Positions 24,427 through 32,993 of a stretch of DNA of 39,478 bases are shown piece after piece. The notes below the pieces were generated by a model. The model was not told the origin of the DNA and ran no database searches. It worked only from the letters and a program-made list of their open reading frames with translations. The DNA comes from Bacillota bacterium (GTDB lineage Bacteria; Bacillota; Negativicutes; Sporomusales; Sporomusaceae). Position 1 is the first letter of the stretch; each line of letters starts with the position of its first letter. Location of the stretch: assembly GCA_023388195.1 (NCBI GenBank), contig JAEWGR010000063.1, positions 1 through 39,478 of the forward strand, read 5' to 3'. The translations under genes and the position numbers were made by a program.

Positions 24427-26034
24427 CTAGATATTTTTTAGCATGGGAGTCGAGTATATGCCATGAATCGTTTGCTCCTGACCATACACAGCAAACCCCA
24501 TTTTTTCGTAAAAAGGAATGGCATAGGCAAAAGAGCCTACTGTAATTTGCCCGCCCCCTTCGGGTTCCTGCCTGCATTTATTTATCCCCGCATCTAAAAG
24601 GCTTTTGGCAATACCATTTCTTTGCCACTCTTCGGCGGTAAACAATAGGAGTATCTGATTACTATAATAGATTTCCATTACGCCAATAATCCGGTCTCCT
24701 TTTCTGGCAACAAGCATAACAGATTTGGTTAACAACCGGCTCTTTATGGTTTCTTCAGCGATAAGGTTATGAAAGCTTTGTATTCCTTCTTCCAGAAACT
24801 CGGCTGCGTTATATTTGGCAAAAACTGCTTTAATCAGGTTTGTTACCTGGCCAAGTTCAGCAAACGCAACCTCACCAATCGTATAATCTCCCAAATCAGT
24901 GCGCCCCGTGAACGCGACAGGCAACAGATCGTTGAGTTTACTGTAATGATTGACGGTTTGAATCACCGTGCTAGCCATATTAATCTTTTGATGGGGGCCG
25001 ATAGGCAGACTTAATGCCTCATTAGCCAATAGCTCAGTTAACGGGAAATCGCCGGCTTTAAAGCCCAGGCCAAGATACGCCCCTGATAAATGTGGCGGTA
25101 TTGGGTAATGGATTAATGTTTCAATCTCTTTGTCTTTTAGATACAGCTGCAGTTGGTCTCTTCGCCTGCTTCTGATAACAAACAGATGCCAGGCAGGCTC
25201 TGCCCATTCGGGAACGTATGGCACAGACAAATCCTCACCATTCAATTTCTGCAAATATATCTCCGCCAGACTCCGCCGGCGCCGGTTCCATTCATCCAAA
25301 TGCTTTAGTTTGACCCGCAGAAATGCGGCCTGGAGTTCATCCAGGCGTGAGTTAAACCCCAGGTCTTCGTTAATATATTTAACTTTTGAGCCATAATTTC
25401 TTAATGACCGTACCTTTGCCGCCAGTACATCGTCATTGGTTGTTACAGCACCGGCATCACCGTAGGCACCAAGATTTTTACCCGGGTAGAAGCTAAATCC
25501 GGCCGCATCCCCCAGATTGCCGGTATGGCGTCCCTTGTAGACCGCCCCCTGCGCTTGCGCGGCATCCTCCAGTACTTTTAGATGATACTGCTTGCCTATA
25601 CTATTGATGGCATCCATATCTGCCGGCTGTCCGTAAAGATGCACCGCAATAATCGCCTTGGTATTCTGATTAATGGCTGCAACTATTTTACCTGGATCCA
25701 GGTTATAGGTCTCAGGGTCCGGTTCTACAGGTACCGGCCGGGCCCCAGCATAAGTAACGGCCAGCCAGGTAGCAATATACGTATTGGCCGGAACAATTAC
25801 CTCATCACCGGCGCCAATCCCCCAGGCCCGCAGCACCAAGTGGAGTGCTTCCAGGCCGTTCCCAACACCGATACAGTGTTTAACACCACAATATCGGGCA
25901 AATTCTTCTTCAAAACGACTGAGTTCATCACCCATTATATACCAGCCTGACTCCATAACCCGCCGGTAGGCCTCATCGCATTCTGCTTGAAGTTCCCGGT
26001 AAGTAGCCTTTAAATCTAGAAACGGAATATTCAT
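24427..26034 (-). CDS. Sugar aminotransferase (DegT/DnrJ, FdtB/QdtB-like) fused to a GNAT acetyltransferase
   Basis: Residues 1 to about 370 form a DegT/DnrJ/EryC1 PLP enzyme: MNIPFLDLKATYREL, GVGNGLEALHLVLRAWGI, VIVPANTYIATWLAV, LEDAAQAQGAVYKG and the PLP lysine in SFYPGKNLGAYGDAGAV. This group includes FdtB and QdtB, which aminate dTDP-3-keto-6-deoxyhexoses at C3. Residues from about 385 to 535 form a GNAT domain with VMEIYYSNQILLLF, the acetyl-CoA loop EEWQRNGIAKSLL and a final IPFYEKMGFAVYG. Typical FdtB/QdtB proteins are about 370 residues, so the C-terminal extension is a fusion. It starts after GGGGGAG, 11 bases past the ketoisomerase gene, which fits a pathway role. The GNAT part may acetylate the new amino group, but a separate acetyltransferase also exists at 27350. 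Confidence 0.9.
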   Translation of the reverse strand: MNIPFLDLKATYRELQAECDEAYRRVMESGWYIMGDELSRFEEEFARYCGVKHCIGVGNGLEALHLVLRAWGIGAGDEVIVPANTYIATWLAVTYAGARPVPVEPDPETYNLDPGKIVAAINQNTKAIIAVHLYGQPADMDAINSIGKQYHLKVLEDAAQAQGAVYKGRHTGNLGDAAGFSFYPGKNLGAYGDAGAVTTNDDVLAAKVRSLRNYGSKVKYINEDLGFNSRLDELQAAFLRVKLKHLDEWNRRRRSLAEIYLQKLNGEDLSVPYVPEWAEPAWHLFVIRSRRRDQLQLYLKDKEIETLIHYPIPPHLSGAYLGLGFKAGDFPLTELLANEALSLPIGPHQKINMASTVIQTVNHYSKLNDLLPVAFTGRTDLGDYTIGEVAFAELGQVTNLIKAVFAKYNAAEFLEEGIQSFHNLIAEETIKSRLLTKSVMLVARKGDRIIGVMEIYYSNQILLLFTAEEWQRNGIAKSLLDAGINKCRQEPEGGGQITVGSFAYAIPFYEKMGFAVYGQEQTIHGIYSTPMLKNI

Positions 26035-26045
26035 ATGCTCCCCCT

Positions 26046-26468
26046 TTAGCTGGCGGAAGTTGGATCCTGAACGGCTTTGACAAACAGTTCATAATCGCGA
26101 TAATAATCGGTCTCATCATAAAAATCAGAAGCCAGTACCATGCAGACAGACGCTGATGAAAAATTATCCAGTTCCCGCCATATCATCCCTGGAATATACA
26201 ACCCCTGATAGCTGCGGTTTAAATGTATTTTCGCTTTCTGGAAACCATCGTCAACAAGTACGTCAAAGCTTCCCGACATAGCGACAATTACCTGCTCCAG
26301 TTTCATATTTGCATGACCGGCGCGGGTCGCCCCGCCGGGAACATCATACAAATAAAATATTCTTTTAAAATCGAAGGGAATATGACGCCCGGTTTCAATG
26401 ACACTGAGATTTCCCCGCGGATCATGGACTTTGGGTAATTCGATCAACTTGATCCTATCCACACCCAT
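26046..26468 (-). CDS. dTDP-4-keto-6-deoxyglucose 3,4-ketoisomerase (FdtA/QdtA/WxcM-like cupin)
   Basis: A 140-residue single cupin. HDPRGNLSVIETGRHIPFDFKRIFYLYDVP and the segment RAGHANMKLEQVIVAMSGS are characteristic; the first His of that segment is the expected catalytic base. The next His of the common HAH motif is Asn here. It would turn dTDP-4-keto-6-deoxyglucose into a dTDP-3-keto-6-deoxyhexose, the substrate of the following aminotransferase. Sequence alone does not tell the FdtA (galacto) from the QdtA (gluco) product. ATG 26468 follows GGGGGGA. Confidence 0.9.
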   Translation of the reverse strand: MGVDRIKLIELPKVHDPRGNLSVIETGRHIPFDFKRIFYLYDVPGGATRAGHANMKLEQVIVAMSGSFDVLVDDGFQKAKIHLNRSYQGLYIPGMIWRELDNFSSASVCMVLASDFYDETDYYRDYELFVKAVQDPTSAS

Positions 26469-26521
26469 ACACTAAATCCCCCCTAAGCAATCGATCTCAC
26501 ATCGCCGGCTGCCCGCTGTAG

Positions 26522-26578
26522 ATTCCTGTATAGAATTAAAATAAGCTGCACTTATCCTGCAGAGTTCTGATATAGAAC
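26522..26578. promoter_or_regulatory. Paired dyads upstream of the ketoisomerase operon
   Basis: The 288-base gap 26469-26756 has no gene. It holds two similar palindromes, ATTC-CTGTATA-GAAT (26522-26536) and GTTCT-GATAT-AGAAC (26564-26578), whose centres are 42 bases apart (four helical turns), with a third dyad CTGCA-N7-TGCAG (26546-26562) between them. This looks like an operator array for the operon that starts at 26468. I could not settle a promoter. Confidence 0.35.
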
Positions 26579-26756
26579 TTAATTGGCTTTTTCAAGTCTC
26601 AACTTCTATCATAATATGCAGCGAGCAGGTAAAATTGACAGCACTCTGCAAATTTTAGCGCCCTGCCGCCGATTCCAAAAAAGAAAAAGCTCCGGTCAAT
26701 TTGCTGTGAGTGTACCTCTCCTGAACAATCGACTAAGCTTTTTTAATTCATATATG

Positions 26757-27344
26757 CTAATCAATATTTATTTTTCTGACCACTTTACAGGGGTTCCCGG
26801 CAGCAACAACATTAGCCGGAATATTATTCACTACGACACTTCCTAATCCGATCACTGAATTATCACCGATAGATACACCTTTTAAGATCGAAGCATTAGA
26901 ACCAATCCAGCAATTCCTGCCAATACTGACTTGTCCGAACTTCCCTTTATTGCCTCTGCGAGCATGTGGTTGAACACCATGGGCATCAAAGTCCATAATA
27001 GAAACATTGATGCCAATAAGCGTATCATCACCAATTACGATTCGTTCAAGGCAAATCGCTGTAAAGTTATTATTAATTGTGACGTTATTGCCGATTTCGA
27101 TAAGCGCGGTCTCGCTTCTTGTATCAAAATGGGAATTGCCACTCCAATAGTGGGGTGATGGCCATACACCCAGCTTTACATTCTGCCCGCAGGCCACTTT
27201 TCCCAGCCCGGTAAAAATGCAAGGATGAATAATATAGGGTGCGCCGCTGACTGCACCAGTGCTCAGCAGGCTGTATAACCAGATTCGGGCCTGCAGATAT
27301 AACCGGCCGAATGTAGTAATATTAGCAACCTTTTTATAGTCCAT
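26757..27344 (-). CDS. Left-handed beta-helix acyltransferase (WcaF/maa-like)
   Basis: A 195-residue hexapeptide-repeat transferase. From about residue 75 the repeats run as IEIGNNVTINNN, IVIGDDTLIGINV, VSIGRNCWIGSNASILKGVSIGDNSVIGLGSVV, ending with the usual GNPCKVVRKI. The segment MDFDAHGV contains the conserved catalytic His. Members O-acetylate (or N-acetylate) sugars using acetyl-CoA. ATG 27344 follows GGGGTG at six bases; an in-frame GTG at 27353 overlaps the preceding stop codon and could also serve. Downstream partner of the second beta-helix acetyltransferase. Confidence 0.88.
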   Translation of the reverse strand: MDYKKVANITTFGRLYLQARIWLYSLLSTGAVSGAPYIIHPCIFTGLGKVACGQNVKLGVWPSPHYWSGNSHFDTRSETALIEIGNNVTINNNFTAICLERIVIGDDTLIGINVSIMDFDAHGVQPHARRGNKGKFGQVSIGRNCWIGSNASILKGVSIGDNSVIGLGSVVVNNIPANVVAAGNPCKVVRKINID

Positions 27345-27349
27345 TTGCT

Positions 27350-27919
27350 TCACCCCTGCCTCTCTGTGTTTTCTTCAATGGAACTGTTGCCCTTTGACAG
27401 ATAGGTCTTATTGCATCGGCTGCACGTCAGGGCTGCATCTAATTTCTCGCCGCAGTTACATATATAAGCCTTGAATATCGCTGGATTCCCATACCATAAT
27501 GTATTGTTAGGTATATTTTTAGTAACAACAGCGCCGGCACCAACCATTGCATAGCTGCCGATGGTATTGCCGGCCACAATCGTAGCATTAGCACCGATCG
27601 TGGCCCCTTCTTCAAGCAGGGTCTGCTCAAAATTCAGCGGATATTGCTTGGTACGGGGCCGTATATCATTGGTAAATGTCACATTGGGACCTAAGAACAC
27701 ATTATTCTTAATCCTTACTCCATCCCAGATATACACGCCACATTTTACAGTAACGTTATCACCAATGATTACATCATTTTCAATAAATACATGGGCACAG
27801 ATATTGCAATTTCTGCCAATAACGGCATTAGGTAATACATGAACGAACTCCCATATTTTTGTACCATCACCAATATTCTCAGAATCTACTATCGCTTTTT
27901 CATGTTTAAAGAAAGGCAT
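27350..27919 (-). CDS. dTDP-3-amino sugar N-acetyltransferase (FdtC/QdtC/WbpD-like)
   Basis: A 189-residue left-handed beta-helix enzyme. VDSENIGDGTKIWEFVHVLPNAVIGRNCNI and NVTFTNDIRPRTK match the group that N-acetylates dTDP-3-amino-3,6-dideoxyhexoses or UDP-3-amino uronates. The C-terminal tail has a Cys pattern CNCGEKL...CSRCNKTY, a small zinc-ribbon also found in several of these proteins. It has a strong AAGGAGG start. Together with the ketoisomerase and aminotransferase it would complete dTDP-Fuc3NAc or dTDP-Qui3NAc. Confidence 0.88.
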   Translation of the reverse strand: MPFFKHEKAIVDSENIGDGTKIWEFVHVLPNAVIGRNCNICAHVFIENDVIIGDNVTVKCGVYIWDGVRIKNNVFLGPNVTFTNDIRPRTKQYPLNFEQTLLEEGATIGANATIVAGNTIGSYAMVGAGAVVTKNIPNNTLWYGNPAIFKAYICNCGEKLDAALTCSRCNKTYLSKGNSSIEENTERQG

Positions 27920-27950
27920 GAACCAACCTCCTTAAACTTTTGTGATTCCC

Positions 27951-30242
27951 TTAGCCAAAACTGGAATAACATAATCCACTGCGATGTTGAAAATAGGCCC
28001 AAATAATATCACTGCTGGTAACAGCTTGTTCTTGGTTGGCCACTATGTTACCAGGGCTGTGGCTAACCGGCAGGCAAGAGTACAGGGTGTCCAGATGCCC
28101 CGCCCAACCCAAATAATGTTTCTCAAGTATTGCATTTTTTAAATAATTGCCTTGGTGGTTACGGAAATTGGCATCATTTATCAATCTGGCAATGGCTGCA
28201 AAGAGGTCGCTATAGCTGGTATACAGGGTTTCAATAGTTCCGGGCATTACATCCGCACTCAGGGTGGCAACATTGACTGCTAAACCAACTGCCGGGATAC
28301 CTAAGGCACCGGCTTCAAGTACAGCCGTCATGGATCCCATCGGCATGGAAACTAAATAAATATCTGACGCACTATGAAATAGGTTGAGGTCATACTGAAT
28401 GCCAAAGGCTCTGATCCGCCCCTGGCTCTCTTGCTTGAGCTGAGCCCACTCGCCGGCATCGGCAGGTCCAATAACTAAAACCTCAACATTCTCATGCAGC
28501 CTGACTAATTCGCGGAGCAAACTGATAAAATTGTAGTCACCGCAAGGAACCAGCTTGTAAGGAGTGGCGATTGTTAAAAAAACGATCTTATCTGCACCTA
28601 TACCCAGTGTTTGTTTTGCTAACTGCTTATCTTGCAGCGCCGGTGGCACTTTAAGCGGTATTGGCAGCATAGCCGACGGTGGCGAATATCTCCGGGCCTT
28701 GCTTACAAGCTGACCGGCATCTCTAAGTTCCACGACCAGATCGGCAATACTCATCCCGAGTGTAAATGCATGGTCGGCATGATTGAGAAACAATACTGGT
28801 GGACCACCGTTAGCACCAAAAGCAATTGGCCCAATAGGGTCATGGGGATGAATATGCAAAACCACTACATCGGCCCAAGCCATTGCTAAATCACGCAGCA
28901 TTTTTGCCCGCTGGCACAAACTAAGATTTGTGGTGTCAAGAGCATTGTACCAGCCGCCGGATTGCATAGCAGCTTCTATCAACCAGGAAGGATTCGTACT
29001 GCTGTTCAGTGTAGCGACTACAGAATGCACCGATTTCTGATCCATAGTGATCCAACGTTCAACTAAACGGGTATGGCCGCCGGAATAATACCCTTGGCTC
29101 AATACATGCAAAACATTTCTCTTTTCTGCATTTCTGACCGGCGAAGCTATAGTTGGCGCAATTACCCGATCGTTTAGTCTTTGGGAAACTTTGCGCAAAA
29201 CTAATTCTGCCTGAGGTGAACTAAAAAAACCTGGATGCAAATGGTGGGCACCGTCAGCAGCCTGCTTTACCAAAGTTACCGCTTTCTCTAGATCTCCGGT
29301 TAGCACCGCAAACTCAGCCTGTTCAATTAATACAGAAAACTTTCTTTTTGCATTGGCTATCCATTGTTTATAAAAGCTGACTTCATGCTCATAGGTAAAC
29401 CATTTTTTTGCCATTACATCCTGCGGTGGCTCATAAGGAGCAACAGCGTGCGGCGGCAAGCCCCATTTATCGATAAACTTTTGTTTATTGGTTTCCAGCA
29501 GAATATTATAGTGGGCAGCCTGTTCCCCAAAAGAAATACTGCCAAAATGATGAATAAAGGTATCCCAGCATAAGATCAGGCGATAGCCCGCATTTCTGAT
29601 TCGTAAACAATAATCGTCATCTTCATAATTACCAGGCGAAAAAGCCTCTTCCAATAAACCGATTTTATTAATTATTTCTGTTTTAATCAGCATGCAATAG
29701 CCAACAAGACGGGTTCTGGGCTCCCAGAGATCTGGATTAGCCTTGTTTCTTTGCCTTGCAAAAGCTATCATTTCAGGGATACTGCCGTACTCACAGGGGG
29801 TGCTTTGGAAATTGGAACAGGAATTGGTCACTGCCCCGGTCGCCCCAATATCCTCCGAACTAAACAAACATCTTCTCAGGTTGGCTAACCAATGTGGTGT
29901 TACAATCGTATCATTATTTAATAGAAGCACACTGTCACCGCAGGCTGCCTTAATGCCTTGATTGCAGCCTGCAGGAAAACCGACGTTTTCATTATTAATA
30001 ATTAACTTTACGTCGGGCTGGGCCTGCAGCCACTCGACCGTTCCATCTGTTGAATGATTATCGATCACAATTATTTCGTAGGAACCAGGTTCTGTATAAT
30101 CTCTAATACTTTCAATACACAATTTGTTATAGTCCAGCTTATTGTAGGTTAAAATCACAATACTTGTTAAGGGCTGCATAATTTCGGCTTTGCCAGTTTC
30201 ATTATTTACGTCAACTGGGCCACTCTCTCCTAAGCTATTCAC
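27951..30242 (-). CDS. Two-domain glycosyltransferase (GT2 plus GT-B)
   Basis: A 763-residue protein. Residues from about 25 to 280 are a GT2 family (GT-A fold) transferase: SIVILTYNKLDYNKLCIESI, IIVIDNHSTDGT, NVGFPAGCNQGI, LLLNNDTIVTPHW and the acidic EEAFSPGNYEDDDYCLR near the acceptor site. A helical, TPR-like linker follows (about 310-370). The rest (about 385-750) begins NVLHVLSQGYYSGGHTRLVERW and ends with the GT-B-like tract of SMPMGSMTAVLEAGALGIPAVGL, a GT4-type nucleotide-sugar site. The start is GTG 30242, behind GAGGAGG. The longer frame to 30320 lies in the end of the upstream gene. Two transferase modules suggest that one protein adds two sugars in sequence. Confidence 0.87.
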   Translation of the reverse strand: MNSLGESGPVDVNNETGKAEIMQPLTSIVILTYNKLDYNKLCIESIRDYTEPGSYEIIVIDNHSTDGTVEWLQAQPDVKLIINNENVGFPAGCNQGIKAACGDSVLLLNNDTIVTPHWLANLRRCLFSSEDIGATGAVTNSCSNFQSTPCEYGSIPEMIAFARQRNKANPDLWEPRTRLVGYCMLIKTEIINKIGLLEEAFSPGNYEDDDYCLRIRNAGYRLILCWDTFIHHFGSISFGEQAAHYNILLETNKQKFIDKWGLPPHAVAPYEPPQDVMAKKWFTYEHEVSFYKQWIANAKRKFSVLIEQAEFAVLTGDLEKAVTLVKQAADGAHHLHPGFFSSPQAELVLRKVSQRLNDRVIAPTIASPVRNAEKRNVLHVLSQGYYSGGHTRLVERWITMDQKSVHSVVATLNSSTNPSWLIEAAMQSGGWYNALDTTNLSLCQRAKMLRDLAMAWADVVVLHIHPHDPIGPIAFGANGGPPVLFLNHADHAFTLGMSIADLVVELRDAGQLVSKARRYSPPSAMLPIPLKVPPALQDKQLAKQTLGIGADKIVFLTIATPYKLVPCGDYNFISLLRELVRLHENVEVLVIGPADAGEWAQLKQESQGRIRAFGIQYDLNLFHSASDIYLVSMPMGSMTAVLEAGALGIPAVGLAVNVATLSADVMPGTIETLYTSYSDLFAAIARLINDANFRNHQGNYLKNAILEKHYLGWAGHLDTLYSCLPVSHSPGNIVANQEQAVTSSDIIWAYFQHRSGLCYSSFG

Positions 30243-30280
30243 GCGAATGCCTCCTCTAACTCCCGCTCGTCTGCTTCCTT

Positions 30281-31297
30281 TTACCCCTGCCAGCCAATTC
30301 GTACCAGATCGGCAAACCAAGCCTGCAATAACCGTAACTCGTCCGGCTCAATAACACCGCAATCAATAAGCGCTTCATAGCATTTTTTCATGTTTGCCGG
30401 CATATGCTCCTTGCCTGCTTGCAAGGTCAAAGCTCCTAAGGTTTCGGCAATCTGCCGGTTATTCACATAGCCTGATATCTCTCCGGCAAAGTCATCCATC
30501 AGGTTATGCTCATTTCGTTCCTGCCACACAGTAGCAGCATGAAATAGAACTTGCCAGCCATTCTCCCAGGCAATGCGCTGCGCAACAAAACTGCGCCAGA
30601 TATCGGTCATGCGGAATGAGCAATAAGCCGGCAAATATAATAAGGGAAACGCATCTGACCACCAGGTTGTATTTTGGCTATTAAAGGGACACCAGCTATT
30701 GACCCCCAAAGCAATTTCTTTATCCTGACAAAAAAATTGAGGCAGCGGCAGGATTAGACGGTAAATGGCGTCCACATCCGGATTTTCATCAGCCAGCCCT
30801 TGCTGAATAGGACAGTCAACCCTGCTGACAGGCAACAAGTCGAATGCGGGGGGGGAGTTATGAATGGCATCAAGCGGCAGCCCTCTAGGCCAAATAATGG
30901 TATCACTAAAGTATCGATATACATTTACCCAGTTTGCATCAGACAGGGTTTGAACCACTCTGTGTCTTTGCCTTGTTGAAAAAAATTCGGATCGCGGTAT
31001 ATTATCATCATCTGTTTCGATGATAATATTTGCCCCCTCCCTGATGGCCAGTAAATAGCCGATATTTTTGCGGGCATAGTGCCGCAGCGGACAGGCGGCG
31101 GCAAACTCAAGGCCAGAATGCAATTGGTCGCCCACACTAAAATATTTGCAGCCTTCAATATAAAAATCTGGAGGACTTTTGGTGTCCCCCACTACAATAA
31201 AGTCGTACCCATAGTTCACTGAACTGTTAGCAATGGCTTTAAGAATTTTATTGGGATTATTGATCGAGGTCACTACAATCGTACTTTTATCCTGCAT
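30281..31297 (-). CDS. STELLO/DUF288-family putative glycosyltransferase
   Basis: A 338-residue protein. IVVTSINNPNKILKAIANSS, DFIVVGDTKSPPDFY, YFSVGDQ, HYARKNIGYLLAIREGANIIIETDDDNIP are the hallmark segments of the STELLO (DUF288) family, first known from plant Golgi proteins that support cellulose synthase assembly. The TDDDN motif looks like a metal-binding DxD of a GT-A fold. The soluble bacterial form lacks the plant membrane anchors. ATG 31297 follows GGGGGGA. It sits 38 bases upstream of the double glycosyltransferase, so a role in the same glycan is likely. Biochemical activity is unknown. Confidence 0.82.
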   Translation of the reverse strand: MQDKSTIVVTSINNPNKILKAIANSSVNYGYDFIVVGDTKSPPDFYIEGCKYFSVGDQLHSGLEFAAACPLRHYARKNIGYLLAIREGANIIIETDDDNIPRSEFFSTRQRHRVVQTLSDANWVNVYRYFSDTIIWPRGLPLDAIHNSPPAFDLLPVSRVDCPIQQGLADENPDVDAIYRLILPLPQFFCQDKEIALGVNSWCPFNSQNTTWWSDAFPLLYLPAYCSFRMTDIWRSFVAQRIAWENGWQVLFHAATVWQERNEHNLMDDFAGEISGYVNNRQIAETLGALTLQAGKEHMPANMKKCYEALIDCGVIEPDELRLLQAWFADLVRIGWQG

Positions 31298-31325
31298 GCT
31301 ATCCCCCCTGAAATCAAACCTATTT

Positions 31326-31353
31326 CATGGTATGAACTTCGGGGCAATCCTGT
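31326..31353 (-). promoter_or_regulatory. Sigma-K-like promoter ahead of the STELLO gene
   Basis: AC, 17 bases, CATACCATG: one mismatch to CATANNNTA. A start near 31319 would give a leader of about 20 bases to the STELLO ATG. The motif is short, so chance is possible. Confidence 0.35.
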
Positions 31354-31387
31354 AACTGCGTTTTCACAGGATAAAGGTAAATAACTC

Positions 31388-32977
31388 TTAATGGTCCTCA
31401 TTCATTATGGGCGGATACAGTATTTTCATAAGCCGAGTGTATAATGACTGCCACGCCATAGAATAATTTTTATAAATGGCGGGTAAGTGCAGGCTTTGCT
31501 CGTTTAATATTGTAATCTCTTCCGGTGACACCAACAGTGGCGCAAATATATCATTTCGCAAGCCGCTCCAGTATCCGCCTGGACGAACCTGCCCCATATG
31601 AGCGTATTCGGAATGTACAATGCCAGGTTTATTGGCGATACACGTTAACAGTACCAGGCCTGAACCAATGACACAAAGGTATGCATCCGACCTGCAGGCC
31701 CAGCAGATTGTGTCAAATAAAGAAATATCTATACCATTATAAATAACTGTTTCATTTTGTAATGAATCACTAATATGCTGGACGTCTTCCTGACAATCGC
31801 TTAAGCCGTCCAAAAAAAATCCAGCATTAGGATAGCTGAGTTTCACCGCCCGGGCAAGATTAATAATACCCTCAGCCTGCTCCTGCCAGGCTTTATTATG
31901 TTTACGGAGATTAATGAAAATAAGTGGGTCTGCCATACAATCGGCAATTAATTCTTTTTGGCTTTCGCTGCAGCATTTACCGGCGGTCTGTTGCACCCGA
32001 TATGCTGCTTCGGCAGACAAATGCGAGGCACAAGGATAAAGTACAAACAACCCCTGGGTTAAACAGGTTTCAAATAATTGATCTTCACTATCACAGGTAT
32101 AATATGTTTCTTCTTTAAATTCTGGGAAAAGAAGCTCTAAAGGAATTTTTTTATTTTTATAGATAACAACATTCTTTACTTTTCGATATAAGCCGGTCCA
32201 GGCAATCCGCTGAAAACCACTATATTCGTTGGTTAAGAAATGACCTAAATTTGTTTGTAAACCGTAAATCAGCGCCAGCTTTCTCGCAGGATTTTGCAAA
32301 TAGTTCATCATTTTTTCGCGGTATAATAAAAATTTTTTATATAATTCGATAATGCCTGAAACTAAATGCGCCTTCGTATAGCCAAGCTGAAAAAATGCCG
32401 GTGAACCAATGACTAAGTTATGCTGTGGCAGATAAACAAAACTTTTTTGTCCGGCGTAACCGGCAGTTCCCACATAATAAGGTTCCCTGCTGCCTGTAAT
32501 TAAGTAAAAAACAATGTGAGTCCATTTATTATCAATAAATATTGGAAAAGATATCGAGGTTCCCAGTTTTTCACCAGAATATGGACAAATGCTGTTGATA
32601 AGGCCTTGCTCAAGGGCGGCATAGATATAGGTATTATAAAGGGGTGGACTGCCTTTTTTCTGTGGAAATATATATTGATAGCGGCCTACTGAAAACCTTT
32701 GATTACTCATTAAGTGTTCATGGGCCCACTCATCGGTAAAGTTACACCGTAGAAAATGGATACTTAAACCCAATGATTTTACAAGCTCTGGCTCGTTTTC
32801 CAGTTCATTAAGGTTTTTCACTATGATTGGATTTTTGACAAAATAGATATCGGTTATTTGTTCTATGGTAACATCGCTGTTTGCGCATAGTTGGTTAGCC
32901 AGGTTCAGTGATTGATTAACTTCCACGTTATCTATTGAGTTTTTAAACGATTTAAAAAGTGAAAGCCAATTATCCAA
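31388..32977 (-). CDS. Unrecognised 529-residue protein of the glycan locus
   Basis: I do not recognise the family with confidence. The protein is soluble, without signal or membrane segment, and rich in aromatic residues and cysteine. The central part (around 220-320) has ALIYGLQTNLGHFLTNEYSGFQRI, and the C-terminal third ends in a tract around CVIGSGLVLLTCIANKPGIVHSEYAHMGQ that recalls the sugar-nucleotide side of GT-B or GT61-like transferases. The start seems to be TTG 32977, with GAGGAGG 11-12 bases away, a rather long gap. It lies between the AlgX-like and STELLO genes in one direction, so a transferase or glycan-assembly role is a fair guess and no more. Confidence 0.7.
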   Translation of the reverse strand: MDNWLSLFKSFKNSIDNVEVNQSLNLANQLCANSDVTIEQITDIYFVKNPIIVKNLNELENEPELVKSLGLSIHFLRCNFTDEWAHEHLMSNQRFSVGRYQYIFPQKKGSPPLYNTYIYAALEQGLINSICPYSGEKLGTSISFPIFIDNKWTHIVFYLITGSREPYYVGTAGYAGQKSFVYLPQHNLVIGSPAFFQLGYTKAHLVSGIIELYKKFLLYREKMMNYLQNPARKLALIYGLQTNLGHFLTNEYSGFQRIAWTGLYRKVKNVVIYKNKKIPLELLFPEFKEETYYTCDSEDQLFETCLTQGLFVLYPCASHLSAEAAYRVQQTAGKCCSESQKELIADCMADPLIFINLRKHNKAWQEQAEGIINLARAVKLSYPNAGFFLDGLSDCQEDVQHISDSLQNETVIYNGIDISLFDTICWACRSDAYLCVIGSGLVLLTCIANKPGIVHSEYAHMGQVRPGGYWSGLRNDIFAPLLVSPEEITILNEQSLHLPAIYKNYSMAWQSLYTRLMKILYPPIMNEDH

Positions 32978-32993
32978 ATGCCTTGCACCCTCC

